From Herpetosiphon gulosus (GTDB taxonomy: Bacteria; Chloroflexota; Chloroflexia; Chloroflexales; Herpetosiphonaceae), in assembly GCF_039545135.1 (NCBI RefSeq), contig NZ_BAABRU010000010.1, positions 186,001-250,000 of the forward strand: a stretch of 64,000 bases of DNA, given 5' to 3'. A program made the position numbers and the translations under genes. Each line of letters opens with the position of its first letter. Positions within the stretch are counted from its first letter, which is position 1. Of this stretch, positions 33,599-43,523 are shown one piece after another. Below the pieces are notes generated by a model. The model had not been told where the DNA came from. It searched no databases and saw only the letters and a program-made list of their open reading frames with translations.

Positions 33599-33889
33599 TT
33601 AGATGCGACGGCGACGGGGAGCACGCATAAACGAAATTACCAAGGCAAACAAAGTTGCGCCAATAATTGACCAGATAATAGGGAAGGGCTTGCCTTCAAT
33701 ATCGAGAGTCAAAAGTTCGGGCAAACCTAAATTGGCAGCCAACCATGAGCCGAGCAATGCGCCGATAAAGCCAACCCCAATTGAGGCCAACAAACCACCC
33801 ATGCTATAGCCAGCAATCGCTTGACCAGCCGCACCACAAACCGCCGCAATCAATAACATCAACAATAAGCCAACAACTGAAAATTCCAT
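33599..33889 (-). CDS. GlsB/YeaQ/YmgE-family small membrane protein
   Basis: A 96-residue protein with three hydrophobic helices and glycine-rich motifs 'GAAGQAIAGYSMGGLLASIG' and 'GFIGALLGSWLA', the transglycosylase-associated family signature. Members are general stress-induced inner-membrane proteins of unclear function. AGGAGGG precedes the ATG and a strong terminator follows, so it is monocistronic. Confidence 0.85.
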   Translation of the reverse strand: MEFSVVGLLLMLLIAAVCGAAGQAIAGYSMGGLLASIGVGFIGALLGSWLAANLGLPELLTLDIEGKPFPIIWSIIGATLFALVISFMRAPRRRRI

Positions 33890-34256
33890 GATTTTCCCTC
33901 CTAAATGTGATATTCATAATCCTATCTGTCATCTGCTATTCTGTAAAAGCAAATGTTGTGCCATGAGTAAGGATGAATGATGAATGATGAAGGTGAAAGA
34001 GGCTAGGATTAACTCAAAAGCGCGGCGTGAAGGATGAAACGTTGGGAGATCTGAAGCTAATCGGGCAAATCTGTGGCAATCTATGGCTAAAAACAACTTA
34101 GCGGCCTTCGTGCCCTTCGCGGTTTCCGCCCTTCCTAACTACCCCTAAGGATTAACCATCTTCTCACCAAAACAGGACAATTAGTGGCGATCTTTTGCCC
34201 CAGCCTTTGTTACAATAGATAGCACGATTATTGTCAAGATAGATAAAGGGTTGCCC
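33890..34256. other. Intergenic gap with repeated words (locus C)
   Basis: A 367-bp gap. Positions 33965-34010 carry 'gatgaatgatgaatgatgaa'-like tandem words, and 34100-34150 carry 'cggccttcgtgcccttcgcgg', words that recur in other gaps here. No promoter, gene or strong hairpin stands out. The next gene has a weak ribosome-binding site. Confidence 0.5.
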
Positions 34257-34523
34257 ATGGCTTCATCAAGCAGTTTTATCATCGTTCTTTTAGTGGTGGC
34301 AGTGATTGGCTGGTTGGCCACTGTCCATTGGATTCGGACGCACGAGCGTATTTCAGCCCGATTGAAGCGACTTTTGGTGCTCCCTGCTTGGTTTCCATGG
34401 ATGGGCGCAGCACTGGGCGTGCCCGTAATGCGCGGCGATATGCCACTAGGCGATTTGGGCAAGGCCATCGCTAGTTTTGTGGTTGGCTTGGGTGTTTTTT
34501 TACTGACTCGCCGCGAAGCCTAA
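34257..34523 (+). CDS. Small two-helix membrane protein, unknown
   Basis: An 88-residue protein with hydrophobic helices at 6-26 and 68-82 and a basic loop between them ('RTHERISARLKRLLV'). The ATG at 34257 has AAGGG upstream. I recognise no family. A hairpin with a 9-bp stem follows at 34587-34618. Confidence 0.6.
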   Translation: MASSSSFIIVLLVVAVIGWLATVHWIRTHERISARLKRLLVLPAWFPWMGAALGVPVMRGDMPLGDLGKAIASFVVGLGVFLLTRREA

Positions 34524-34586
34524 ATATTTCCCCAGCTACCTCAATCAAATAACCAGCTTTTTTAGCAAATAACCATTTCTAGATTG

Positions 34587-34618
34587 AACCCATGGTTGCA
34601 GCAATTCAGCCATGGGTT
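34587..34618. terminator. Hairpin terminator candidate
   Basis: AACCCATGG and CCATGGGTT arms around a 14-nt loop, with a weak T-run after. It lies 64 nt downstream of the small membrane-protein gene. Confidence 0.45.
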
Positions 34619-34737
34619 TGCTCATGCCTAGCCCCTGAATAGGAATAATAGGGGTGTTATTCATTCAATAGTTGTATGCAAAAATTAGCATATCGTGATA
34701 TGATAAACCTATTGCTGCTTAGACAGGAAGCCGACAG

Positions 34738-36030
34738 ATGCTTGAAAAACGCACATTAGCTCAAACTTTGCATATTCCACGGCAATGGCCGTATATGTTT
34801 CGGGCGTTGAACCATCGCAATTTTCGCTTGTTTTGGTTTGGTCAACTTATTTCGCTAATTGGCTCATGGATGCAATCGCTGGCGTTGCAATGGCTGGTCT
34901 ATCAACTGACTAGCTCAGCCTTTGCAATGGGCACGGTTGCCGCATTAACCTCATTGCCAGTGCTCTTGCTCTCGCCATTTATGGGTGTGGTGGTTGATCG
35001 CTATCCCAAGCGCTGGGTGGTGTTTTGGGCCCAAATGGGCGCGATGATTTCATCGTTGATTTTAGCAATTTTGACCTTTAGCGATAGTGTGCACTATTGG
35101 CATGTGTTAGCCTTAGCACTAGTCAATGGGGTGGTTAATGCCGTTGATATGCCAGCGCGTCAAGCCTTCACCTCAGAAATGATTGGCAATCGTGATGATC
35201 TGATGAATGCAATTGGCCTGAATGCCTCGATTTTCAATGGTGCACGGGCAATTGGGCCAGCCGTTGCCGCAATGTTGGTGAGCGCGGTTGGTTTGGCTTG
35301 GGCCTTTTTGCTGAATGGTTTGAGTTTTATCGCTGTGCTAATTGGCTTGATGATGATGACGGGCTTGATTGCGCCAGCGCCACGCAAAAGCGACAGCTCA
35401 TCGGTGAACGATTTTATGGATGGCGCACGCTATTCCTTGCAAACGCCCTTGATTCGCATCATTTTGGTGTTGGTGCTGGTGCCAAGTATTTTGGGCTTTG
35501 GCTATACCTCGTTGCTGCCAATTTTTGCCGACCAAATTTTGCAAACACCACTTATCCCTGAAGGCTCAACCCGTTTGGGTGCGATGATGGTGGCGAATGG
35601 CATCGGCGCATTGTTGGCCGCGTTGCGAGTTGCCCGCACCAATGCCCAAACTGATCGGCGCAAATTATTGCTGAATGGGGCGCTTGGTTTTGGCCTAGGC
35701 ATCTGTTTGTTGGCCTTCAACCGCTCGTTCTGGTTGGCCTTACCAATTATGACCTTCACCGGTTTTTCGATGGTCAGCTTTTTGGCTACCGCCAACACGA
35801 TTTTGCAAACCACCGCGATTGACAGCTTGCGCGGACGGGTGATGGGCTTTTATGTGATGACCTTGGTTGGCTTGGGCTTGGTTGGGAGTTTGCAGGCTGG
35901 GTTTGTGGCTGAACATTGGGGCACGCCGATCGCAACTGGGATTGGTGGCTTGGCCTGTGTGATTTCGGCGTTACTTGGTTTGCGTTCCAAAGCCTTGTTG
36001 ACCTTGGTTCCACAGAAGGAACAAGCCTAA
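34738..36030 (+). CDS. MFS transporter (EntS/MFS_3-like)
   Basis: A 430-residue major facilitator protein of the MFS_3/EntS branch: 'FRLFWFGQLISLIGSWMQSL' in the first helix and 'FMGVVVDRYPKRWVVFWAQ' in the loop 2-3 motif are characteristic, with twelve hydrophobic helices. Members export siderophores, macrolides or related small molecules. AGGAAG lies upstream. No biosynthetic genes are adjacent, so the substrate is unknown. Confidence 0.85.
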   Translation: MLEKRTLAQTLHIPRQWPYMFRALNHRNFRLFWFGQLISLIGSWMQSLALQWLVYQLTSSAFAMGTVAALTSLPVLLLSPFMGVVVDRYPKRWVVFWAQMGAMISSLILAILTFSDSVHYWHVLALALVNGVVNAVDMPARQAFTSEMIGNRDDLMNAIGLNASIFNGARAIGPAVAAMLVSAVGLAWAFLLNGLSFIAVLIGLMMMTGLIAPAPRKSDSSSVNDFMDGARYSLQTPLIRIILVLVLVPSILGFGYTSLLPIFADQILQTPLIPEGSTRLGAMMVANGIGALLAALRVARTNAQTDRRKLLLNGALGFGLGICLLAFNRSFWLALPIMTFTGFSMVSFLATANTILQTTAIDSLRGRVMGFYVMTLVGLGLVGSLQAGFVAEHWGTPIATGIGGLACVISALLGLRSKALLTLVPQKEQA

Positions 36031-36058
36031 GTAGGAGCTACGCAATGGGGCGTGTAAC

Positions 36059-36092
36059 AACGCCGTGATCGTTTTCAGGCGATCATGGCGTT
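36059..36092. terminator. Bidirectional terminator
   Basis: AACGCCGTGATCG pairs with CGATCATGGCGTT, one mismatch, between the MFS gene and the convergent methyltransferase gene. Confidence 0.65.
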
Positions 36093-36099
36093 CTTAATT

Positions 36100-36870
36100 T
36101 TAGCGACACACAAATAAACCGACTGCTTTTTGAATTGGAAATAGACCTTGATTGGCAGCTAACTGTTCGCTGACCAACTCACGACAAACTGCCAAGTTTT
36201 CCTCGCTTAGGCGTTGAGTCGAACGCACATACTCGACGATTGGCTCAACCTCGGTCACGGCCAAATTATTTTCGAATTTGATCATTTCAACCTGCTCGAA
36301 TTGACTTTGTAGCAAGGCCTTGCCATTTTCGAGCGTAAAACTCAGACTGAATGGCGTAACATCGGCGCTAGGATCGACGGCTTGAATCAGTTCTTTGATT
36401 TCGTGCATATGCTGATTGCCATTGGTTGCCGCGAAAAATGTGCCATTTGGTTTGAGTACTCGGCGAATTTCGGCCAAAGCCAGTGCCTGGTCGGCAACGT
36501 GATAGAGCATATGGTTTGCAATCACTACATCAAACGAGGCATCAGCAAATGGCAAATAATGGGCATCGATCTGGCTAAAATTCAATTGTGCTAAATCGGC
36601 AAGTTGGGTTTTGGCAGTTTGCACCATACCCAAAGAATGGTCGCTATAGCTAATTTGTAACTGGCCCAAATCGTGGCGATGCTCGTGCCATAAACGCCCA
36701 GTGCCGCCGCCAAGCTCCAAAACTCGGCCTTCACTCGGCAATTGCATCACATCCCACAGCCAATCGACCCAATCTTGGGGATTGGTGCTAAATCGCTCGT
36801 GAATCGCGATGCGGGCTTGCAGATTATTGCTGGTGCCATATTGTTGGGTTAATTGCTGACGCATGGTCAT
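36100..36870 (-). CDS. SAM-dependent class I methyltransferase
   Basis: A 256-residue methyltransferase of the Methyltransf_11/UbiE type. Motif I is 'RVLELGGGTGRLW', the acidic residue after strand 2 lies in 'ISYSDHSLGM', and motif post-I is 'DASFDVVIANHMLYHVAD'. The start at 36870 (ATG) is preferred to a TTG two codons earlier. GGAG lies 9 nt upstream. Substrate unknown. It lies 25 nt downstream of the HNH gene on the same strand. Confidence 0.87.
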   Translation of the reverse strand: MTMRQQLTQQYGTSNNLQARIAIHERFSTNPQDWVDWLWDVMQLPSEGRVLELGGGTGRLWHEHRHDLGQLQISYSDHSLGMVQTAKTQLADLAQLNFSQIDAHYLPFADASFDVVIANHMLYHVADQALALAEIRRVLKPNGTFFAATNGNQHMHEIKELIQAVDPSADVTPFSLSFTLENGKALLQSQFEQVEMIKFENNLAVTEVEPIVEYVRSTQRLSEENLAVCRELVSEQLAANQGLFPIQKAVGLFVCR

Positions 36871-36894
36871 AATCAAGCTCTCCCATAATCTATC

Positions 36895-37662
36895 CTAGCC
36901 TTGGAAAATATGTTGATTGTGGTAGCGCAAAAAGGCAGGATCAGGCTGAAACCGTGCAGGTATTTCAATTTGCCCTTGATCGTAGGCCAATAATAAATCG
37001 TTTGTGGCCGAGTTAGCTGAGGATTTGATGAGGGTTGATGCAACCTGAATTCGATAATCGGGAGTAATTGTGATCAAGCCACGATCAAAAGCCCGATCAT
37101 GCAACGCATTCAAACATAGCCCATTATGCGGATTGACTCGTTGTTCGGCGGCATGTGCCCAAGGGATAATGTGGCTGGCATTCAACAAACTCGGAATATT
37201 TAAGCCAGTGATGCAGCAACGCTGATCATAGGCTGCGAGCACCAGTTTACGAAAAAAATGCTGATTCACCCGAACTCGCCGGAGTTGCTCACGCTCTAAA
37301 CCTTCGATGATTGGCAGTTCAAGCAGGCTCGTTTCAGGCTCTGCTGCCTCTGCTGGCGATAATTTTGCCAACAATTGTTCACTTTCAAAGGCCAAAGCTT
37401 CCCAATTATTATAAAACTCGTTCCAAATTGCTAGATCGGCTTTGCTGCCATGGCTTGCTCCTGCAATACCACGTTGTTTTAAGGTTGGGTCAAGGCTGGC
37501 AAAATTTGATAATTTGAAAGATACAGCTCCTGGAGAACGCCTGATCAATTGAGCCAAGGCAATTACTTGGGGATTTTTGGCATTGATTTTACCAAAAGGG
37601 ATCTGATAATAAAGATTGAAGGCAAGAATTAATTCATCACGTTGCCAAAGATTTCGACTCAT
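36895..37662 (-). CDS. HNH endonuclease-domain protein
   Basis: A 255-residue protein with an N-terminal unrecognised half and a C-terminal HNH nuclease: 'CCITGLNIPSLLNASHI' supplies two Cys and the first His, followed by 'NPHNGLCLNALHDRAFD', which contains the Asn and His of the active site. Related proteins are called putative restriction endonucleases, cutting modified or foreign DNA, but no methylase or partner is adjacent except an unrelated-looking methyltransferase. GAGGAG lies before the start. Confidence 0.83.
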   Translation of the reverse strand: MSRNLWQRDELILAFNLYYQIPFGKINAKNPQVIALAQLIRRSPGAVSFKLSNFASLDPTLKQRGIAGASHGSKADLAIWNEFYNNWEALAFESEQLLAKLSPAEAAEPETSLLELPIIEGLEREQLRRVRVNQHFFRKLVLAAYDQRCCITGLNIPSLLNASHIIPWAHAAEQRVNPHNGLCLNALHDRAFDRGLITITPDYRIQVASTLIKSSANSATNDLLLAYDQGQIEIPARFQPDPAFLRYHNQHIFQG

Positions 37663-37683
37663 CGCTATCTCCTCAACAAAAGA

Positions 37684-37713
37684 CCAGCCGCAAATAACTG
37701 CATTTACGGCTGG
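37684..37713 (-). terminator. Terminator of pyrB
   Basis: CCAGCCG and CGGCTGG arms with an inner AAAT/ATTT pair; the minus-strand reading then has TCTTTTGTTG. It ends 9 nt before the pyrB stop. Confidence 0.65.
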
Positions 37714-37721
37714 CTGCTGGC

Positions 37722-38678
37722 CTAAACCTGTTCGCTACCAGTGGCGAGGTAGTAGAACAAGGCCATGCGCATGGCTACGCCATTGGTAATTTGGGTTTCA
37801 ATCACTGAATGCGGGCCAGTTGCCACATCGGGCATAATCTCCACGCCTTCGTTCATCGGGCCTGGGTGCATCACAATCACGTTGGAGTTGGCGCTGGCGA
37901 CGCGGGTGGCATTCAGGCCAAAGCGGCGGCTATATTCGCGCAATGATGGTAGCAAGCCGCCTTCCATTCGTTCGTGTTGCAAACGCAAAGCCATCAGCAC
38001 ATCAGCACCTGCAGCCGCTTGATCAAGGCTATGCGAAATTTCAACCTTGGGCCAGGTGCTTTGCCAATATTTGGCAGGGCCGATCAAGGTTGGTGGGCCA
38101 CAAACCACCACTTTGGCCCCCATCGTTGTGAGTGCCCACAAATTCGAACGAGCCACGCGGCTATGCAAAATATCACCAACAATCACCACTTTTTTGTCGG
38201 CCAGCTCGCCCAGCCGTTCGTGCATCGTAAACAGATCAAGCAAGGCCTGTGATGGATGGGCATGACGACCATCGCCACCATTAATCACTGAGCCACGGAA
38301 ATGCTGAGCCACAAGATAGGGTGAGCCACTTTGGCCATGGCGCATCACAATATAATCGGCTCCCAAGGCTTGCACCGTGCGCACCGTATCAACTAACGAT
38401 TCGCCTTTTTTGACGCTGGTATCTTTGGCTCCAAGGCTGAGCACATTGGCCGAGAGCGCTTTGGCCGCCAGTTCAAATGATGAACGAGTGCGGGTGCTAT
38501 CTTCCCAAAACATATTGACCACAATTTTGCCGCGCAAGGTTGGCACTTGCTTAACCGGACGCTCCAGCACATCCTTCATCTGGGTGGCGATGGTCAAGAG
38601 CGTGCGTAACTCATCGGCACTCCAATCATCAAGATCAAGCACATGCCGACGGCGCGGAGTAGTGGTTGGCGAACTCAT
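37722..38678 (-). CDS. pyrB: Aspartate carbamoyltransferase catalytic subunit
   Basis: A 318-residue catalytic chain that joins carbamoyl phosphate and aspartate, the first committed step of pyrimidine synthesis. Carbamoyl phosphate is bound by 'FWEDSTRTRSSFELAAKAL'; 'KKGESLVDTVRT' supplies the second loop; 'HPSQALLDLFTMHE' and 'HPGPMNEGVEI' complete the site. It is the last gene of the pyrR operon, 75 nt after the Clp-RF2 fusion gene, with a strong hairpin between them. No pyrI regulatory chain is visible. Confidence 0.95.
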   Translation of the reverse strand: MSSPTTTPRRRHVLDLDDWSADELRTLLTIATQMKDVLERPVKQVPTLRGKIVVNMFWEDSTRTRSSFELAAKALSANVLSLGAKDTSVKKGESLVDTVRTVQALGADYIVMRHGQSGSPYLVAQHFRGSVINGGDGRHAHPSQALLDLFTMHERLGELADKKVVIVGDILHSRVARSNLWALTTMGAKVVVCGPPTLIGPAKYWQSTWPKVEISHSLDQAAAGADVLMALRLQHERMEGGLLPSLREYSRRFGLNATRVASANSNVIVMHPGPMNEGVEIMPDVATGPHSVIETQITNGVAMRMALFYYLATGSEQV

Positions 38679-38718
38679 AAAAATTCTCCATCTATAGCAA
38701 GTAGCAACTAATAAACAA

Positions 38719-38746
38719 AAGCGCTTAGGTTATGGCCTAAGCGCCT
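38719..38746 (-). promoter_or_regulatory. Strong hairpin between the Clp-RF2 gene and pyrB, possible attenuator
   Basis: On the minus strand GGCGCTTAGG pairs with CCTAAGCGCT, followed by TTTGTTTATT. It has the look of an intrinsic terminator inside the operon, 41 nt before the pyrB start. It could end transcription of the Clp-RF2 gene, or act as an attenuator for pyrB. PyrR-binding conservation was not recognised. Confidence 0.55.
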
Positions 38747-38753
38747 TGACGGT

Positions 38754-41700
38754 TTAGCGACGGGCTGGCAAGGCTGCTCGCCAACGTAACGCCGCTTCAA
38801 TAAACAGATCAAGCTCGCCAGCAAGGGCAGCTTTGGGATTGGTATGCACAATTTCGGTACGCGGATCTTTGATTGTTGAGCGCTTGCCCAAGTGATAGCT
38901 GCGCACCACCGAACCCCAAGCATCGTCACTGGGTTGAATAAAATCATCAAGTTGTTTCATTGCCAAGCGCCCTAACAGGATGCTCAGCAACATTTCGCGC
39001 ACTGCTCGTTCGCTGCCAGCACAAGCAAAGGCGGCTGTGCCACTGTAACGATGCAGCGCCCGCCCAGTTACCCGCAACTTACGCAAGAAATAGCCATCGG
39101 CGCGGGTATTCATCACGGACATTTCGATCTCGCTGCTGGCTGGGGTAGGCGTATCTTCGGTTGGCACAGGCAACACGCTAATTTGCACTTGGGTCACGGT
39201 TTTGAGCCGTGGCTCGCCGCCAGTTTCTGAGATGCGATGCGTGCCTGCTTCGCTGCGCAATAAGCCAAACGCGCCAGAACCGCTAATCTGCAAAGTTACG
39301 CGAATCAGATTATCTTCGGCGGGCGTTTCGTCGATCACTTTGGCCTCAAAGCGCTTGCCCAGCGACCATTCCAAGTAGGCGTTGGCCAAGTTGCGAACCC
39401 AGCGCAAGCCCGCTTGGTCGCTCTCCAAAATGATATAGGCATCGTGCCAATCTTCGGGGTTGCTGAACAACATTTCGAGTTCGGCAAAGCGTAAATCACG
39501 CTCAAGCCGTTTGGCCATACGCATCAGTTCGGGGAACAAACGCCGTTCGTTGCGATCACGAATCCGTTGCAACAGTTGGGCCGCATCATCATATAAACGT
39601 CGTAGATCGTCGCAGCGGCCAACGCGTCGTGCCACATTACTCAATTCTGTTAGCAAAAATTGCGCTTGTTCATGATCATCCCAAAAGCTGGGGCTAGACA
39701 TTTCGTCCATCAACTCGGTTTGGCGTTCACGGGCCTCAACCACATTCAATTGTTTGATCAGATGATTGAGCCGATTATGCAGTTGCTCGATAAATTGCGC
39801 TGCTTCTTCGATCGTTTGGGGCAATTGCAGCGCTTGCTCCTCAGGCGATGGTAGCAGCGGCTCGTCATCATCATTCGCTACCCACGAAGCCTTGATTTGC
39901 TCGCGGGCCACGTATAAGCGCAACAAGCCATTGGTTTGCTCTGGCCGCGTTAGCAAGGCCGAAGCCAAAGGATAGGTGACCATCTTTTCGATTTGGCGCT
40001 TGAGATAGCGTGCGCCATAACGGATGCTATAGCCATGTTTGAGCAAAATATCCAACACAGCATCGTCAAGTTCAACTTGCACGTTGCGCCGCACCAAGCC
40101 CTCACGCTCGAATAATTTGCGCATTTCGCGGGCGGCAATTTTGCGCATATCGCTTTGCGAAAGCGGCTTGAAGAAAATCACTCCATCAAGCCGATTGATA
40201 AATTCAGGCGAGAAAAATTCTTCAGTTTCGCGCAATACTCGCCGTTCAACTGCTTCAATGCCTTCGCGGGCAGCAAAACCCCAAGTCTCGCCTTGAACAA
40301 TCGTTGCGCCAAAATTGCTGGTCATAATGATGATCGTGTTACGGAGGTTAATTTCTTCGCCCATTGCATTGACCAAAATACCTTCATCGAACAATTGCAA
40401 AAAACGATTGAAAATTGAGCGATGGGCTTTTTCAAATTCATCAAGCAAAAGCACTGCAAAGGGCAAATTGATCAGCGCCATGGTCAGTTTGCCCCGACGT
40501 TCAGCATCGCTATCGCCCCATGTTCGGCCAAATAATTGGGCAAAATCGTATTCGCCGCTGTAATCGGCCATATTGAAGCGCACAAAGCGTTCTTCGCTAC
40601 CAAACAAGGTTGAGGCTAGAGTTTTAGCTAGCTCGGTTTTGCCTACACCAGTTGGGCCAAGGAAAAAGTATACGCCCATTGGCCGCGCCGGATCGTGCAA
40701 GCGGGCTTTGAGCAAGGCCAACTTTTGGACCATGGCAATCACTGAGGGGTCTTGGCCTAACACGCGTTCGCTGAATGAACGACGCAAAGCAATTTCATCG
40801 AAGCGCTCATTTTCATCGAGCAATAATTTGGTCAGGCCGGTGCGATTGCCAAAACACTCAACCACATGGCGCGGCAATACTTCTGATTCATGCTGACGTT
40901 CAGCTAGGAGTAACGAATCTTCCAGCAATTCAATCGCCTTGCCAGGAAACGCTTGGTTCAGAATAAAGCGGCCTGCAATATCAATCGCAGTCGCTTGGCT
41001 GGCGGCCTCAATCGTGGCGCGTTGGCGATGGCGTTCAGCCACATGCTGCACAATTTCGGCAACCTGCTCGGGTTTGGGAATCGCCAATTGAATCGAGGTA
41101 AACAAATCGGCGAACGATTCGCGATCGGCAGCGATCGCCTGCCATCGATCTGGGCGGGCTTCAGCGATAATTTTCAACTTGCCGCTGTGCAAATTTGACT
41201 CAAGCGCGGCGGCCAAATCATCATCATCATCATCGCCACGCTTGACCCCTGCCCCAACCGCCGCATGAATATCGCGAATAAATAACAATACCGCGCCATG
41301 TTCAGCCAATTTGCCGAATAAGGTTGAGAGATTGGCTCGCCAGCCCTCGCCAAATTGCAAACCAGCTAACAACGAGGCTGGAGTCATCTCATACATCGGC
41401 AAATCGCGCAGTTTTTCGGGCATATCTTGGGGGGTTTTAACCAAACGCCGCACCAACTCATGCACCAAGGCGGTTTTGCCCGAACGCGCTTTGCCCAAAA
41501 TAATTGGATTCACATGATCCATCGAGGTGAGTAATTGCTGGACTGCCAGCAAATCTTCATCGCGCAAAAAGGCTGGGCGCAACTCATCGCGTTCAGCACG
41601 AGCGCGAAGGTCAATCGTACAGCGGCTCAACAAATTGGCTAGTTCTTCATCTTCAACCATAATTCTCTGCTCACCTAACAATGGTGCAAGTTCATCAAGG

Positions 41701-41836
41701 GTCGCCAACAACGCAGCAGTTTCTTCGCGGCCATCAAGTTGCAATGGTGCCACCGCTGCTCGTTTGCGCCGTGACCCAACCTGCTCCAAAAAGCGTGATG
41801 TCCGTCGCCGTCGTCGTGCTTGCCCGCTTCGCCCCA

Positions 41837-41837
<1 letters not shown>
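38754..41837 (-). CDS. Clp/Hsp100-type double AAA+ ATPase fused to an RF2-like domain without GGQ
   Basis: A 1027-residue fusion. AAA+ domain 1 (about 90-340) keeps Walker A 'GKARSGKT' but its Walker B reads 'LLFIRDIHAAVGAG', with the usual Asp-Glu altered. AAA+ domain 2 (355-650) has Walker A 'GPTGVGKT' and Walker B 'VLLLDEFEKAH', but the Clp pore loop (normally GYVG) is replaced near 438-450 by a Gly/Asp-rich stretch. From about 670 a coiled coil leads into an RF2-type region: 'EMSSPSFWDDHEQAQ' (712-726), 'LRSEAGTHRI' (860-869), 'WGSVVRSYHLGKRSTIKD' and 'GELDLFIEAALRW'. The GGQ and SPF motifs are missing. Start overlaps pyrR (ATGA). Function unknown; ribosome-linked remodelling is an inference. 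Confidence 0.82.
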
Positions 41838-42406
<569 letters not shown>

Positions 42407-42467
42407 CTATTGTAGCCCCGATTGGCTGGCGGCGCTACCACACAGCGACCTAGGGCTAATGAATGAT

Positions 42468-43184
42468 TTAGCCGCCCAAGCGAACCCGCACCAAGCCTTT
42501 AATATCTTGCCAGGCGGTTTTAACAATTTTGACCGTCGTGCCCAAATCTTCGATCCATTCAACTGGCACTTCAAAAATGCGATAGCCCCGCCGTTCAGCT
42601 TTGAGCAACAATTCAGTATCAAAAAACCATTCGTTATCGCGCACCATTGGGATGAGTTCTTGGGCTGCTTGACGCGTAATCGCTTTGAAGCCACATTGAG
42701 CATCACGAAAACGATGCCAAAACAGCACTCGAATTAACAAATTGTAGGCGCGGGAAATCATTTCGCGCTTCCATTGACGCGTAACAATCGCTCCGTGCAT
42801 CAAGCGTGAGCCAGTGCCAAGGCTATAATCGCTGTGAATTAGGGCAGCAAGCAATGGTGGTAAGGCCCGCAGGTTGGTCGAAAGATCAACATCCATATAA
42901 CACAGGATATCGGCTGAACTTTTGAGCCAAGCAGTGCGCAACGCCCGGCCTCGCCCACGTTGCTCCAAGCGCTCAAAATCGACCTCGCCAGGAAAACGGC
43001 TGCGCAGATCTTGGCAAATTTGGGGCGTGCGGTCGGTTGAGCCATTATCGGCAACGATGATACGCCAACGATAGGGGCACGAGGCCTGCAAAAAATCGCG
43101 AAGGGCTAAGACGCTTTGCTCTAGCTGCTGCTCTTCATTCAATACCGGAATTACGATATCAACAGAGTAGTCGGTGTGTGCCAT
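42468..43184 (-). CDS. Glycosyltransferase family 2 (dolichyl-phosphate mannosyltransferase-like)
   Basis: A 238-residue GT-A enzyme: 'DIVIPVLNEEQQLEQSV' opens the fold, 'IVADNGSTDRT' binds the donor base, and 'CYMDVDLSTNLRALPPLL' carries the DXD motif. The layout matches enzymes that load a sugar on polyprenyl phosphate at the membrane, here without C-terminal helices. The ATG at 43184 has GAGG 4 nt upstream; an earlier frame start lacks it. It is unlinked to the neighbouring pyr operon. Confidence 0.85.
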   Translation of the reverse strand: MAHTDYSVDIVIPVLNEEQQLEQSVLALRDFLQASCPYRWRIIVADNGSTDRTPQICQDLRSRFPGEVDFERLEQRGRGRALRTAWLKSSADILCYMDVDLSTNLRALPPLLAALIHSDYSLGTGSRLMHGAIVTRQWKREMISRAYNLLIRVLFWHRFRDAQCGFKAITRQAAQELIPMVRDNEWFFDTELLLKAERRGYRIFEVPVEWIEDLGTTVKIVKTAWQDIKGLVRVRLGG

Positions 43185-43523
43185 ACAACCTCGGAGAAAC
43201 AACAAACCCTAAGCCGACGATCCGACCTAGGGCATGAGCGAAAATGGGCAAAAAATTGCTATTGAGCTACACGCCTTCGCAGCCTCGCCGGACCGCATTT
43301 AAAGGACTGCTCGATTATAGTTGGCAGCTTGGGTAGTGTCAATCCTCGATAAGTATGAAGGATGAAGGATGAGGGATGAAGAAGAACATAGAGCATAGGG
43401 AGTGTAGTGACAGGCGGTAGGCTATCGGAGCAAAAGCCAAAAGCCAATAGCCACACTCTGCGCCTCTGCGTTAAGTTCCCGGGCCTTATGTTCTTTGCTC
43501 TATGTTCTATGTTCTTTTTATGG
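43185..43523. repeat. Intergenic gap with repeated words (locus D)
   Basis: A 339-bp gap. 43354-43384 is a run of 'atgaaggatgaaggatgaggg' units; 43384-43400 carries 'gaacatagagcatagg' and 43487-43515 carries its reverse-complement relative 'gctctatgttctatgttc'; 43456-43474 has 'ctctgcgcctctgcgttaa'. The same words occur in other gaps. No gene is evident. Confidence 0.7.

Noticed and set aside
36100-37662. Restriction-modification system (HNH nuclease plus methyltransferase)
   Set aside because: The methyltransferase is of the small-molecule UbiE-like type and lacks the DNA methylase NPPY/DPPY motif, so the pair is probably not a restriction system.
38377-38697. Rightward open frame opposite pyrB
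   Set aside because: Antisense shadow of a well-conserved enzyme gene, Ser/Arg-rich, no motif.
38754-39700. RF2-like C-terminus as a separate prfB gene joined by a sequencing error
   Set aside because: The join is in frame, no ribosome-binding site or start lies at the junction, and the RF2 active motifs are themselves missing, so a simple lost stop does not explain it. A true prfB must be elsewhere.
43354-43384. CRISPR-like array
   Set aside because: Units are about 7 nt with no spacers and no cas genes in the window; it is a short tandem repeat.
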